Assembly: GCA_030248065.1 (NCBI GenBank)
Contig: JASAMV010002578.1
Span: 1-64,000, forward strand
Direction of reading: 5' to 3'
Length of the DNA stretch: 64,000 nucleotides
Source: Rhynchonema sp. JSB1_4
Taxonomy: Eukaryota > Nematoda > Chromadorea > Monhysterida > Xyalidae
The notes under the pieces were generated by a model, which ran no database searches, was not told the DNA's origin, and was given only the letters and a program-made list of their open reading frames with translations. Both the position numbers and the translations under genes were made by a program. This document shows positions 35,601 through 45,860 of this stretch, piece after piece (positions within the stretch are counted from its first letter, which is position 1; each line of letters starts with the position of its first letter).

Positions 35601-38211
35601 TCAATGCAGCCCTCAAGGCAACCCAGCCATCGAATTCGCTTTTGATAAGTTTTCGCTAGCTTTTATAACCAAATGAATGGCATACCCTCTGTAGTAGTGA
35701 CGCTCCGTAAATCAGCAATGCTTTTCCAATTTTTCAAAAATGCCGTCATCGTTTCGTTACAAAGAGAGCTGTTGATAATGCCAAAAGTCGTCTTTTTTCG
35801 ACCATTGTAGCTGCAGACAGACACAGCCGTGAAACATCACCGACCCCAGAACACAGCGCACAACGGTGCCGTGGCGATCATGCCCAAGTTGGTGTACATC
35901 TGCCACTCGACCACCTTGCTTTGCAGATAGTCCTCATATTCTTGCAACGATGACGAGTCAGAAACGTCGCTTTGGTAGAGTCGAGTGATCTGCGAATTTT
36001 TGACAAATTTTTTTAAGCACGTTCACTAATTGTTTGAACATAATCGCACCGTATTCAGGACTTGGTTCTAATCGAGTTCGCGTAGCTAGAATCAACACAG
36101 AACTTGCGTCAAGGTGTTTTATGCGTAATACATGCATGCGCGTGTAACGTCAGCCAAGCTGACCCTTGTGTGACTGTGGTGCACTCGGTGTGTGCAGCAC
36201 ATTGCGCAGTATTAGAGTCCTCAGAACCAGGGTTGGATTAAAAAAAAATTAAAAATTTTTTTGTAAAAAAAATTTTTTTTTTAAAAAAAAGTTGGCCACT
36301 TTTTTTATTTTAAAATTTTAAAAAGTAAGTCCACTTTTTTATTATTTTTCCCACTTTTTTTCGTTATTTTCTCACTTTTTTAAGGTAAAAAGGTAATTTT
36401 TCATGCGTTTTATTGCTCATCATTCTCAAAAAATCGCCTGCGGCGCTTATATTTCAGTTTAAAATGGCGTTGTAATGGACTCATACAGTTCCCAGACATC
36501 CCAACAATCGTTGCATGTATAATATAGGACACCCCAAATTCACAAACAGAAGGTTGGTCTTTCCTTTGTCATGTATGCCCACAGAGTTACCATCGGGGTT
36601 CTCAAAGTTATGACCAAATGGGCTAAATCGCAGGTGATCGACATAAACGTGCAAGTCAGTGGAGAAGTTCTCTTTAGTGTCCCTCAAAACATACCTAAGT
36701 AACATGATTTCAGAAATTTCATTTTTCTAGAAACCAATTTTTTGGGGGTCCGGAATAAAAAAAAAGTGATTTTTAAAAAAAAATTTTTAAAAAGTTTTTT
36801 TTAAAAAAAAGTTCGATAATAAAAAAATTTTTTTTAATCCAACCCTGCTCAGAACAGTGCGCAACATCGACTCTGAGCTCGTCCTTCTGAACTGCGCGAA
36901 TTCGATAAGAACGGAGCAGCGAATACGGCATATTAGGTTTATATTACAGTGGTCAACTCAAATAGTCAAATCCTCCGCATACCCTCCCTCCAGGCTGATG
37001 TGAGTTGCCAAAGTGGCTTGACCACTTGAGTTGACCATTGTAATAATATTAACTTATGTTGGGATACACATACATACACTATAATAAGAAAGCAAGCCTT
37101 TCTCTCTAGCTTTTATCAATAATAACACTGATATGGGTTGACAAATACAATATCGGCCCATATCACAACTCCTCCATCCGCCAGGGGAGGGGTACCAAAC
37201 GGAAAAGAATCTCAGCAATACAATCAAAATACTCAGCGGATGATCACACAATCACAATATTACTCAAATATCACACCACACAATCATACATTCGCAAAAT
37301 ACACATTCATACCATTACTGGATCCATCCACATTTACGCTGATCACAAGCACATTCAAGCATTTCAAATTCATGAATTAACATCACAATAATATTCTTCA
37401 CCCAAAAATCATATTTGTGCCCACAATATTCACACTCTCCAAACAATTTCTTTATTTTTCAATTTTTTCTTGTTTTTTTTCAATTTTCTCAGCGCACTTA
37501 CGCACCTTTCTCGATTCGGGGCTCACCCAACTTTCTCCCAAGCTTCACTTCATTCTATTTCCAATCTTCATTGTGTCCTGACAAACCTTCACAAATCGAC
37601 TCTTCTGTCTTCTTTCTCCTCTTTCTTTCTCTTCACATTCTTTTCCTCTTTCTTTCTCTTCGCCTTCTTTTCCTTTCTCTTTGCCTTCTCCTTTCTCGTT
37701 TTGCCACGATTTCTTGCTTCTTGTGCCACCAACAGCAACGGGCCACGCCCTGGCACCGCGAAGTCCCGAGGACTCGCTACCTCGCAGAAATCCACCAATA
37801 AGAAAGCAAGCCTTTCTCTCTAGCTTTTATCAATAATAACACTGATATGGGTTGACAAATACAATATCGGCCCATATCACAACTCTATGTACCTAATGTA
37901 GCCTCCATATGTGCCTAGGTTATCGCATCGTGTGCTCTTCAGCCGACCAGCTCGGGGTTGTACAATAACGTTCGTAAAAAAAATTAAACAAGCGTTTGAT
38001 GCGCACAGGGCTTAGAAAGTTTGGCAACCTCCACAAAATGTGGACAGAGAAGCAAGTGAGGTGAATCAGAACAAACTGCCGGACTAACCTTGTCGGTCAT
38101 GAAAGTTGGCATTTGGGTCGCGAGAAATTGCATTGTGAAGGGAACCAGGAATGCCGACGGCTCAACGGTGATGTGCTGCAGAAAATGATGCAGCTTGATC
38201 AACATTTTCAT
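32620..38211 (-). CDS. SLC46-family major facilitator transporter
   Basis: Eight exons (38211-38089, 35989-35845, 35433-35306, 34864-34708, 34457-34071, 34001-33915, 33528-33302, 32817-32620) join in consistent phase to 483 residues, a normal SLC46 length. Exon 1 has the family's ITVEP motif before TM1. Exons 2-3 give TM2 and, after it, the MFS signature GAYADRHGRQMP (residues 90-101). TM segments continue through exons 3-5, a long cytosolic central loop (about residues 200-265, LETIEHAAKLGQYSHSRAAP) follows TM6, and TM7-12 lie in exons 5-8. SLC46 proteins (folate and related solute carriers) are proton-coupled or facilitative importers at the plasma or lysosomal membrane; the substrate cannot be inferred. 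The first intron (about 2.1 kb) contains two transposon insertions. All splice borders are GT..AG. The start ATG directly precedes TM1. Confidence 0.85.
33615..33720 (-). repeat. dispersed GGGCCACT repeat inside an intron
   Basis: ATTGGGCCACTAAA, TGAGCCAC and CAAATGAG..CCAATGGGCCAC recur in the same order at 61125-61220. The two copies sit in introns of the SLC46 and endosulfine genes. Confidence 0.7.
36228..36847. mobile_element. non-autonomous hAT-like element, TSD CTCAGAAC
   Basis: The ends are inverted repeats starting CAGGGTTGGATTAAAAA, and the element is flanked by a perfect 8-bp duplication CTCAGAAC (36220-36227 and 36848-36855). An 8-bp TSD and a CAGGG-type tip are standard for hAT transposons. 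Inner arms are A/T homopolymers. The 620-bp element encodes no transposase; an interior open stretch of 74 codons on the minus strand (36705-36481) has no recognised motif. It sits in the first intron of the SLC46 gene. Confidence 0.9.
37083..37884 (-). mobile_element. short LTR-like element (TRIM candidate), TSD CTAT
   Basis: Identical 88-bp direct repeats at 37083-37170 and 37797-37884 flank about 626 bp, and CTAT borders both sides (37079-37082, 37885-37888), a 4-bp du­plication typical of LTR retroelements. Read on the minus strand, the left repeat is followed by GGTGGATTTCTGCGAGGT, a plausible primer-binding site, and the right repeat is preceded by purine-rich GGATGGAGG. The interior is too short for gag or pol. 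The repeat tips (AGTTG...TTATT) are not the usual TG..CA, which keeps this tentative. Confidence 0.6.
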
Positions 38212-38460
38212 GTTGAACTGTTGTATTTATTTATCAACTCAATTTACTTCCTTGAAGTTTTTTCAGGTAGCATCATCCGGGGGTCTCAATGCATTACATT
38301 AGGAAACTGTCCATATCACAACACCTGCCAAATTAACGTTAAATGCTGATAAGACTAAAATTGAAAGTTGGAAACAATATACGATGCAATGAGCAGCTCG
38401 TAAAATCATTGATAAGCTAAATAAACGTTGCTGGACAAGAACCAGCATTATTCAAAAAAA

Positions 38461-39157
38461 TTATGATATAATCACAACTTGCCAAATCTGGGATTCACGT
38501 AATTCCGTGCCGAACTTTCTACTAAAAATGGCGGTCGTTGTCGATGTGACAGAACTCTTATGTTCCAGATCTTTTCTTGGAATATTTTCAACAAGGAGAA
38601 GAAAATTGCTTGCTTGATCCCACGGAAAATTATCCAGGGAAAACACTTGATTTATGCAAATACGAATAATTTCAAAAAGTGACCCAGCTTCAAGAACTGT
38701 AACGTCCAATGCAACATCAGTCTTTCATGAAATTTATCTTGGTATATTGAACCATAAGTGCGTGACCTGATGAATCTCCCACGTTTAGCGTGAAAACTCT
38801 GAGCGCGGGCGTTTGGCCTCTCGATAAAGTTCAGTTATTCGTGTTTTTTGCGCACTGCAAATTCAAGCCGGCTTCCTTTCGTGTCAATGATTGTTCCTGA
38901 GTGAAACATTGAACTATAGTGTATTTATACACAAAAAACATTTGAATGTCTCACAGGCCAAGAAAAACTGGGTATATGGATTGCATTAGTTGGCCCGTTG
39001 TGTCAAATCGATATAGATCACTTTGAAATGCCACTTGGTTTTTGGCTTCGATGCAGGTCTCAAACCAACTCAGCCACCATTGATACCCTATTTGGACCCT
39101 CTGAATGATGATGGACAAATCGTTTTCTTTGGCATAACAGACAAACGGCATATCCAT
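38461..39157 (-). CDS. uncertain coding stretches upstream of the SLC46 gene
   Basis: Two minus-strand frames with coding-like composition lie in series: 39157-38951 (MDMPFVCYAKENDLSIIIQR...) and 38709-38461, the latter preceded by GGACGTTACAG and open to its stop (LEAGSLFEIIRICINQVFSL...). I could not find a donor in the first that matches the phase of the second, and no domain is recognised. They may be one small gene, two relics, or chance. Confidence 0.2.
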
Positions 39158-39625
39158 TTTCTGTTGGTGGGTATGAACTGTACACGTTGATTTACGAACG
39201 GTGATGAACCTCGCACGGGCTCAACGTTTGAATGACGATGTTTTGACGTTGTCTACTTGTACAACAATAATTTACTTTGTATTGTTTTGAAGTGAGTACA
39301 TATATACATAGCTGCATGAATACTATTTAGATTCGCGTTTGTTCGCTCAGTCACAAAACAGTGCATCGGAGCTACTGGCATGGTTATGCTAAGCGACATA
39401 TGTAGTAATGGCTCATCCCCATATGGTGCGCTTTTTCAGAACTTTAATCGTGCGCTATTTCAAAATACTCAACAGAATCAGCTCAATCTTGCACACAAGG
39501 TTGATCACTTGAAAAAAGTCTGATTTTCAATATGATTCTCAGTTAGAACCATTGGTTGCTGGAAAATTCTGTGCCTGGTTTATTCGGGTTTCCCGTTTGG
39601 CGCTTGTGCGCTATAAAAGATCGGT

Positions 39626-40187
39626 ACAAGAAAGAAAAATGCCCCAAGGGGCACATAAGAAATATGGTTCTTTGGCTGACTGACATAAAAGAACGATACT
39701 AGCTTGCACCACTTTGTTGATGTTTCATGAAGCGCTAGTGTGTTCTCAGCCGTTTGATGCCGAACAGCAGATATTGAACCATATTCCCGCGCGTGCTGTT
39801 TTGCATCAGAGACACTGGGCATAGAAACAGTGTTTGATGTAGAGAAAGAAAGCAATATTTACTCCTCTCCTTGTTGAATCACCGTGCGCGACCGAAGACT
39901 GCACAATTACTGTCGTGAGGTTGAAAAGAAGAAACAGCTGTCTAAATACATATGTAGGTTTGAAGGTTAAAGTTTCGATATCGGCTGGATGTTGGTTCAA
40001 AAGAGTTCGCGCCGGGAATATTGTTCAATTCTGCTGTTCGGCATCAAACAGCTCAGAACGCACTTACGTTTATTCAAGTGCTTCATGAAACATCAACAAA
40101 GTGGCGCAAGCTAGTATCGTTCTTTTATGCCAGTCAGCCAGGGAACCATAATTCTTTTATGCCCCTTGGGGCATTTTTCTTCCTTGT
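39626..40187. repeat. large inverted repeat, ~170-bp arms
   Basis: Arm 1 (39626-39793) and arm 2 (40008-40187) are inverted copies, diverged at scattered sites: GCATCAAAC/GTTTGATGC, TTCATGAAACATCAACAAAG and ATGCCCCTTGGGGCATTTTT are shared. Both arms are open in the same protein frame (AVRHQTA.N...HETSTKW.KLVSFFY), so the repeated unit may be a fragment of a coding sequence. No target duplication seen. Confidence 0.7.
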
Positions 40188-40388
40188 AAGTTTGTCTTCG
40201 CAATGTAACATTGTTCTCGGTATTACAGACATACTTGTACCGCACTGTATACCTGTACATACATGTTTCACCATCGTTGCCAGCAGAATACGCACTACAT
40301 ACCCATAGGTCTCGAAAGAGCTTGTTGTTTGGTTTCTTTGGTAAACGCTACATTGCAATTGAAATCACACCTACACGCAGTTCGAAAT

Positions 40389-42135
40389 ATGTCATCATCA
40401 TCATCATCATCAGAAGCGGAAGGAGAGGAAGAAACCAGTAATGGAAGGCCAGCAAGGATGGGACCTGTCAGAAGATTACATACATTTCATGCACTGTTGC
40501 CGACACACGTTGCACTTGCACGACGCCGCCGTCCCCCACGATCGGCGCCACATCTGCCAAACACGGATGTTCTTCTGGGCAGCAAGCACATCTCAATCAA
40601 AATTAAACCCACAAACGCTCTGTGCGCTGCGGTGAGTGACGGGCTTCACAAACTAATGAGCAACAGCACTTTCAAGCGACCGATGTGTGGTCAAGCTCCT
40701 ATATGTACAGTACAGTACACACACAACTGCGTCAGATCGATTGATGACCGTGTCTGTCATTTTCAGCTGCGACCGCCGTTTCAAGCAGCAACATTTTCAA
40801 TCCGAAATGAAGAGAATAAACAAGCTGAATTATTCAGTGCTGATTTCGAATCACATGGCAGAGAGCGGTTTTTGGTGCGTTCAGTCAAGGATATTTTTGT
40901 GTTATTTTTGTTTGTGGGTATCAATTCTGGACAATCGTTGGTGGTATAGTTACCAAAAAACAGCTGATTCATGCATACAGATGACAAAGCGTGCTGTGAT
41001 ATCTGAAATCGTTGTTGGTACCCATTTTAATGTCAGATATTGGCCGATGGCAAGTTCCGACTGAGCCCACCAAGACGTAACGTTGGGAGAGTGATCGCTA
41101 AAATACAGCACCCTGTCGGTGAGAACCCGACCACCTTTTATAAGGCGAGCTGTCATTTTATTTGAGATTAAAAAATTATCGTTTGGGAAGTCAAGATGCC
41201 TTTCAGATAATCTCTACAATCAACCCACAAGCAAAGGAAGTGCGTAGAACTGACGTGGACGGGCCGCTGGTTGCCACAGTGCGAAGCGTGCACGTTGCCT
41301 CTCTGGCTGCTTGGCGTGCTGTGGGAGCTGTGTATGGAACTGATAGAACGAGTGTGGTATTTGAAGGTTTGTTATTACAGAAGCCCGCGCAAGTACCGTA
41401 ACCGCGTTTTGGCCCAATCGCGGTTAACTGCGGTCAACTGCGAGCCCACCGGATCGCTATGTCTAACACAAAATTGTCTCCGACTGCGGTTGACTGCGGC
41501 GGAGAAATATAGCCCGTCAAATTTGCGTCCAAGGATTGGGCCCAGCGATTTCGTGGACACAAATGCCCGGACTGAAAAATTTAGGTCATTTACGGATCCA
41601 CCGTGTCCGAAAACCCCTGGTACCCAATTTTTAGCCTGCTTGAAGCTTTTTCCAATGGAGTTTTCCACACATCCATCCTTAAACTAGTGTAGCTACTTTT
41701 GGGCCACTTTATACTTTGCGCGTAAAATGTAGCGGTCCGGTGGGCTTCCGGTTGACCGCAGTCAACCGCGGTTGGAAAAAAAATACTTGCACGGTGATCT
41801 GTATGTAATTATAACTGCATTTGTGATTGACGTTCAAGTTCACTACTTTGCAGGAAAACAATTACCCGAGGAAGGGTCCGTTTTTACAACTACTCCCAGC
41901 CGTACTAAAATGGCATCACATTTCAGATACTTCTGATACGGCGACGATCGCTCCAAAACGGTGTATTTTCCGAAAACCAATCGTGACCGAGATCAAGTTC
42001 AGTGACAACATGCGAGCAGAACAACGAGCCATCGCACTGGCAGTTGCGTTGGTGGAACACATCAGCAAGGTCCATCCGCGTCTTTGGCACAAATCTCGCC
42101 GAAACAACACCGTCGTTCGTTCTGGGTGGCGGTGA
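40389..42135 (+). CDS. phospholipid-scramblase-like protein, paralogue 1
   Basis: Five exons (40389-40631, 40767-40874, 41037-41144, 41207-41366, 41927-42135) give 275 residues. After a Ser/Glu-rich and Arg/Pro-rich N-terminus come LPNTDVLLGSKHISIKI, ATFSIRNEENKQAELFSADF, RRNVGRVIAKIQHP and a C-terminal EIKFSDNMRAEQRAIALAVA. This order of blocks matches the scramblase/LURP-one (tubby C-terminal-like) beta-barrel: the 'yeIkN..g..ly.a.e' strand, the glycine-turn strand, and the final strand running into a hydrophobic helix. Scramblases act at membranes and bind Ca2+ through an acidic loop, which is weak here. Intron 3 starts with GC instead of GT (41145). The tandem neighbour at 42878-44098 confirms the exon structure, with identical intron phases. 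Confidence 0.6.
41413..41773. mobile_element. TIR element inside an intron of scramblase-like paralogue 1
   Basis: The left end CCAATCGCGGTTAACTGCGG and the inverted right end CCAACCGCGGTTGACTGCGG are similar over about 45 nt (continuing GTCAAC..GAGCCCACCGGA). The interior of about 270 bp is non-coding. No clear target duplication. Start and end are approximate to a few bases. Confidence 0.6.
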
Positions 42136-42346
42136 TAGAAGACCAGTGAATGGTCGATTTCGACAACTTTTCCCCCGTAACCGAACGTAATCCACTAACC
42201 CATGTTTGGTTTCTGTACTGTTCTGTCAACCGCTGTTTAGTGTGACGCATGCCAGATTTTCGTTGATTTCTTGTTGTTGATTTTTAATGAAATTTGCACT
42301 TCTTTTTCCGGAATGTAGATTGTCAAGTAATCCTGTGGTGTCAGTC

Positions 42347-42352
42347 AATAAA
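42347..42352 (+). terminator. AATAAA poly(A) signal of paralogue 1
   Basis: AATAAA about 210 nt after the stop of the 40389-42135 gene; another AATAAA lies at 42534. Confidence 0.4.
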
Positions 42353-42877
42353 GCCGCATTTTTTATCCACAAAGTTAGTACTTATGGTACCGACTACATC
42401 GTTTCGTGTAATCTTGTGCAAAAATACAGTTTATTCATGTTTTTTTCCATATGTTTCTTGTTCTGGTTCCAGTGATCAAGTATGCACCGCGCTGTAATGT
42501 AATGCATTTACTTTTTGTGGTTTGTAACTTCCTAATAAAATAAAATGAAAAGCACATTTTGCGTCTCATGGTGTCATGATTTCACAAACGGATAGTTAGA
42601 CGACTTCTCATTCAACTGTTTCAAATCACACCCACTGCAGGGTCGAGGGTTAGGAACTTCCATCTGAATAACAGGACCTCGACATGACGAAACAGGCAAG
42701 TGTGATGCAATTACGTCAGCTCATAATGTTGTTGTTGGTCAGCTTTGAAACAATCGAATCCAACGTTTTATTGGTCATGCTGAATCATAATCACATTGTT
42801 GTTTTGACGCCATCTTCCACTGTTTCGAAATTAGTTGTTCATGAGTCGTAGGTAAATATACCACTGTGCAGAGCTGT

Positions 42878-44098
42878 ATGGGCGTTTGGCGTGCAACTAG
42901 GACATGTACAGAGCAGAGTGATGTGGAAATGCTGCCACACACGGATGTGTTGTTGAATAGCGACCGGCTGTCGATCAAAGTCCAACACCCTGCAGACATC
43001 GAACGAGCCGTACGCACACCAGTGAGTGCTCATTAGGGCATGCCTAGGTTGAATCCGGAGACCGGAATGCGGAAATATTTCCGGAAAACGCCATATTCTT
43101 GCATGTAAATTCTTGCGTTTTCTGGAAATATTTCCGGAGCCCAGAAATGTTTTAAATTTTTGCACGCAAATTATTTCCGGGTTCCGGATTCCGGATTTAA
43201 CCTAAGTTCGCCCTTAAACGTTTTCGTTTTTATACATTTTTTATTTGTAAAAATGTAAAAAAATTTCTGGCAGGAAAGCGCAGTTCGATTTTTTGTTCGA
43301 GATGAAATGAACGAGAACAAGGTGTTGCTGTGTGTGGATTTCAGACCGAGAGACAACGACTTCTATGTACAGTACGGTTTTTTCACCATCTTCGTTGCAT
43401 CCGTTGTTACTGTATGTTTAAAATTATTTTTACGGGGGCAACAGAAAGACAAAAATATGCAGGTCGCATCACCGGCACGGAAAGGTAGACTGTTTCGGAT
43501 AAACCGATCGATCCACAATGATGGTGTCGTTGCTGAGGTACACCATCCTTGTGGTGGAACCGCGTCATATAAAGTTAGTTGTCATCCGACTTGCGTAGCT
43601 CGGCAGCGTGGCAGTTGACAAGGCGTAAACAGCTCGTTACAGATTGTCGCCGCGGAACCGCGGAATGAAGTTCACAAAAATGGGACATCGATTGGTGCGA
43701 CAACGAGAGTCAAACAACGATCGCTCACCTTCCTGTGCCTGGTCAATGCCCGCTTTGGAACGTACTACGTAACGAACGTAACATTTAGAGGTTCGAACCC
43801 TGCAGTTGCCCTCAGCACCCGTTAGATACAGCTCCTCTCACAGAAAATCATTGGTGTGCATGATCTCCAAACCAAAACGACTTACAATAATTATTGCATT
43901 TCAGAGGCAGACTTCCAACGGCATTCCAGTGCAACAACAGCGCCAAAACGATGCTTTCTTCGTAAATCAATGGTGACTCAAATTGATTTCGAGCCCCACA
44001 TGCAAGCAGAGCATCGAGCCATCGTCTTGGCAATTGCACTGTTGGAACACATAGAACAGATCTATCCCAGTCTCTTATGTCAAGCCAATGCTGGATAA
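42878..44098 (+). CDS. phospholipid-scramblase-like protein, paralogue 2
   Basis: Five exons (42878-43021, 43274-43366, 43463-43573, 43643-43790, 43905-44098) give 229 residues with the same intron positions and phases (0,0,0,1) as paralogue 1. Conserved blocks are LPHTDVLLNSDRLSIKV, AVRFFVRDEMNENKVLLCVDF, NDGVVAEVHHP, LVNARFGTYYVTN and QIDFEPHMQAEHRAIVLAIA. The N-terminus is shorter than in paralogue 1 and lacks its Ser-rich and Arg-rich region. All introns are GT..AG. Intron 1 carries a MITE. The two copies have diverged strongly, so the duplication is old and both appear to be under selection, since frames and splice sites are intact. Confidence 0.6.
43036..43213. mobile_element. PIF/Harbinger-like MITE, TSD TTA (copy 1)
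   Basis: The ends are inverted: GGGCATGCCTAGGTTGAATCC on the left and, inverted, GGGCGAACTTAGGTTAAATC on the right. TTA flanks both sides (43033-43035, 43214-43216). The interior repeats TTTCCGGAAATATTTCCGG on both arms. A related copy is at 59663-59851. Confidence 0.8.
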
Positions 44099-44548
44099 CA
44101 ATCCTTGCTGGGAATAGTTGGTGACTTTATTTGAGCCAAAATCATGTTGTCAATGACTCAAGTTTTTTCAATCCATATTTTTATGCTAATCAACACAGTC
44201 TGAACCATCGCCGTATATGTAAGTATATCTTGAAATGTGGCTTTGCAAAGAAAAAGTGAATGGTTACCAGTTCAGCACACAAGCAGTGTAAAAACAGCAT
44301 GTTTTTGAATCCACATCTATAATGTTAGATTGAAATCAAATTTCTCTGAAGGATCATGGGGTTCATTCAGGAGCATCTTTATTATGGTGCGTGGTTTGCG
44401 GTAAGATCATACTAAAAAACATGTCCAATTGTCAGAGGAATCATCGCAAATCAACAGTATAAGGAATGTCCTGGCCTTTTCTCCAGCCAATAGTTAAACT
44501 AGGAAAAAGTGCCCGCATTCGTCACCATGGTTCCTACCACATGCCTCT

Positions 44549-45334
44549 CACACTTTCTGATGATATAATGGGTCAACAAGTGCCTTTACCCGTATAACTT
44601 TTCAGTCAGTTTCTGATGATATAATGGGTCAAAACAAGTCCTTGATCGGATGCACTATTTTAGTCAGTTTCTGATGATATAATGGGTCAAACAAGCGCAT
44701 GTTCGTTCACCTTGGCGAAAAAACGCCATGGTGTACGGCGCAGGGCCCGCGTCACTTGTGTATCACTCGTACTCAGCCTTCCCTGCTTATTGTATTTTAA
44801 GTAATTTGTGATATCTTCAGGTTGCAATGCAGCAAAAAGATTACGAAATACAGCATGGTCTGTTCTTTCAATCATCCAAAACTTCCGTCAAAGGATCGGC
44901 ACGATCGTTCTTCGTTGGGTTGTGGACTACGTTCAACACTATTAGTTCATCAGCACAAATTGCCAAAACACAGTCCAGTTCGCACACATGTGATCAAACT
45001 CTGTTCAGGTCATTTGTTTCCCTGTGAAGCAATATCGCCTTCAAGCAGGTTTGTAGGTCACAACACAGCTCACAATTTCTACTTTACACTATAATCACAT
45101 AGCACACCGATTTCCAAACAAAGATTGGGGCATAAACAAACAACGGTAAGCCCGCGGCCCCTCGCCCGCCATGGCGATTTTTTCGCCAAGGTGACGCATG
45201 ACGCTTGTTTTCCATTACATCATCAGAACTGACTAAAAGATCCTCAAGCACTTGTTTCCCATTATATCATCAGATATGAAATAGTTCATACGGGTAAAGG
45301 CACTTGTTTTACCATTATATCATCAGAAAGTGTG
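44549..45334. mobile_element. foldback element with ATGATATAATGGG repeats in its arms
   Basis: The tips CACACTTTCTGATGATATAA (44549) and its inverse (ending 45334) are followed inward by three spaced copies of TTTCTGATGATATAATGGGT on each side, and then by CACCTTGGCGAAAAAACGCC, also mirrored (about 44708 and 45170). Arms are about 200 nt. The central ~430 bp contains a minus-strand frame (44875-44687, MIERTDHAVFRNLFAALQPE...) and overlapping plus-strand frames from 44822, possibly a captured gene fragment. No clear target duplication. Confidence 0.75.
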
Positions 45335-45439
45335 CGGCGGCAGTGCAGCGCAGGTGTACGCAGCCCCCGGCACTTTTCTAGTTTCACCCTTTCGACTCCA
45401 AAGCAGCAGCCCGCGCGATGCCCTGAGTGTCCACAGTAG

Positions 45440-45860
45440 TATGTCTAATAAAAGCAGGCTGGAAGGTATCCACACTACCGCACAAAATTCACTGGCTACG
45501 CATTACGCACACACAGAGTTAGTCCCCCGCTACGCAGCTCTCCGCGCGCGTTCCCCGCATGCCCTGAGATCACACATGCAGATAATTCATCACAAACCAC
45601 AGGCTGGATAGGTAATCCACTAACTACCGCACAAAATCACGCTAGTCGCAATTACGCACCAACACAGAGGTTGTCCCCCGACCGGGCAAGGTCTCCCCGC
45701 GTTCGCGCCGTCCGCCCTGAGTTCCACAGACAATGTCCAATCACAAAACACACGGGCTGGGTAGGTTAATCCACCACTAACCGCCAAAATTCACAGGCTG
45801 TCCAATACGTCACAAAACACACAGGTTGTCCCCCGCTAACGCAAAGTCATCTCCGTCGAA
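45440..45860. repeat. degenerate ~150 bp tandem repeat, about three units
   Basis: CGCACAAAATTCAC, CACACAGAGGTTGTCCCCCG and CACAGGCTGGATAGGTAATCCAC recur about every 150 nt (for example 45479, 45627 and 45780). Units differ by many small indels, which may be real decay or sequencing noise. Confidence 0.65.

Noticed and set aside
37589..37798. Lys/Glu-repeat frame (RKEKKAKRKKEE)
   Set aside because: It lies inside the LTR-like element and reflects a CTTTCTTTCTC simple repeat.
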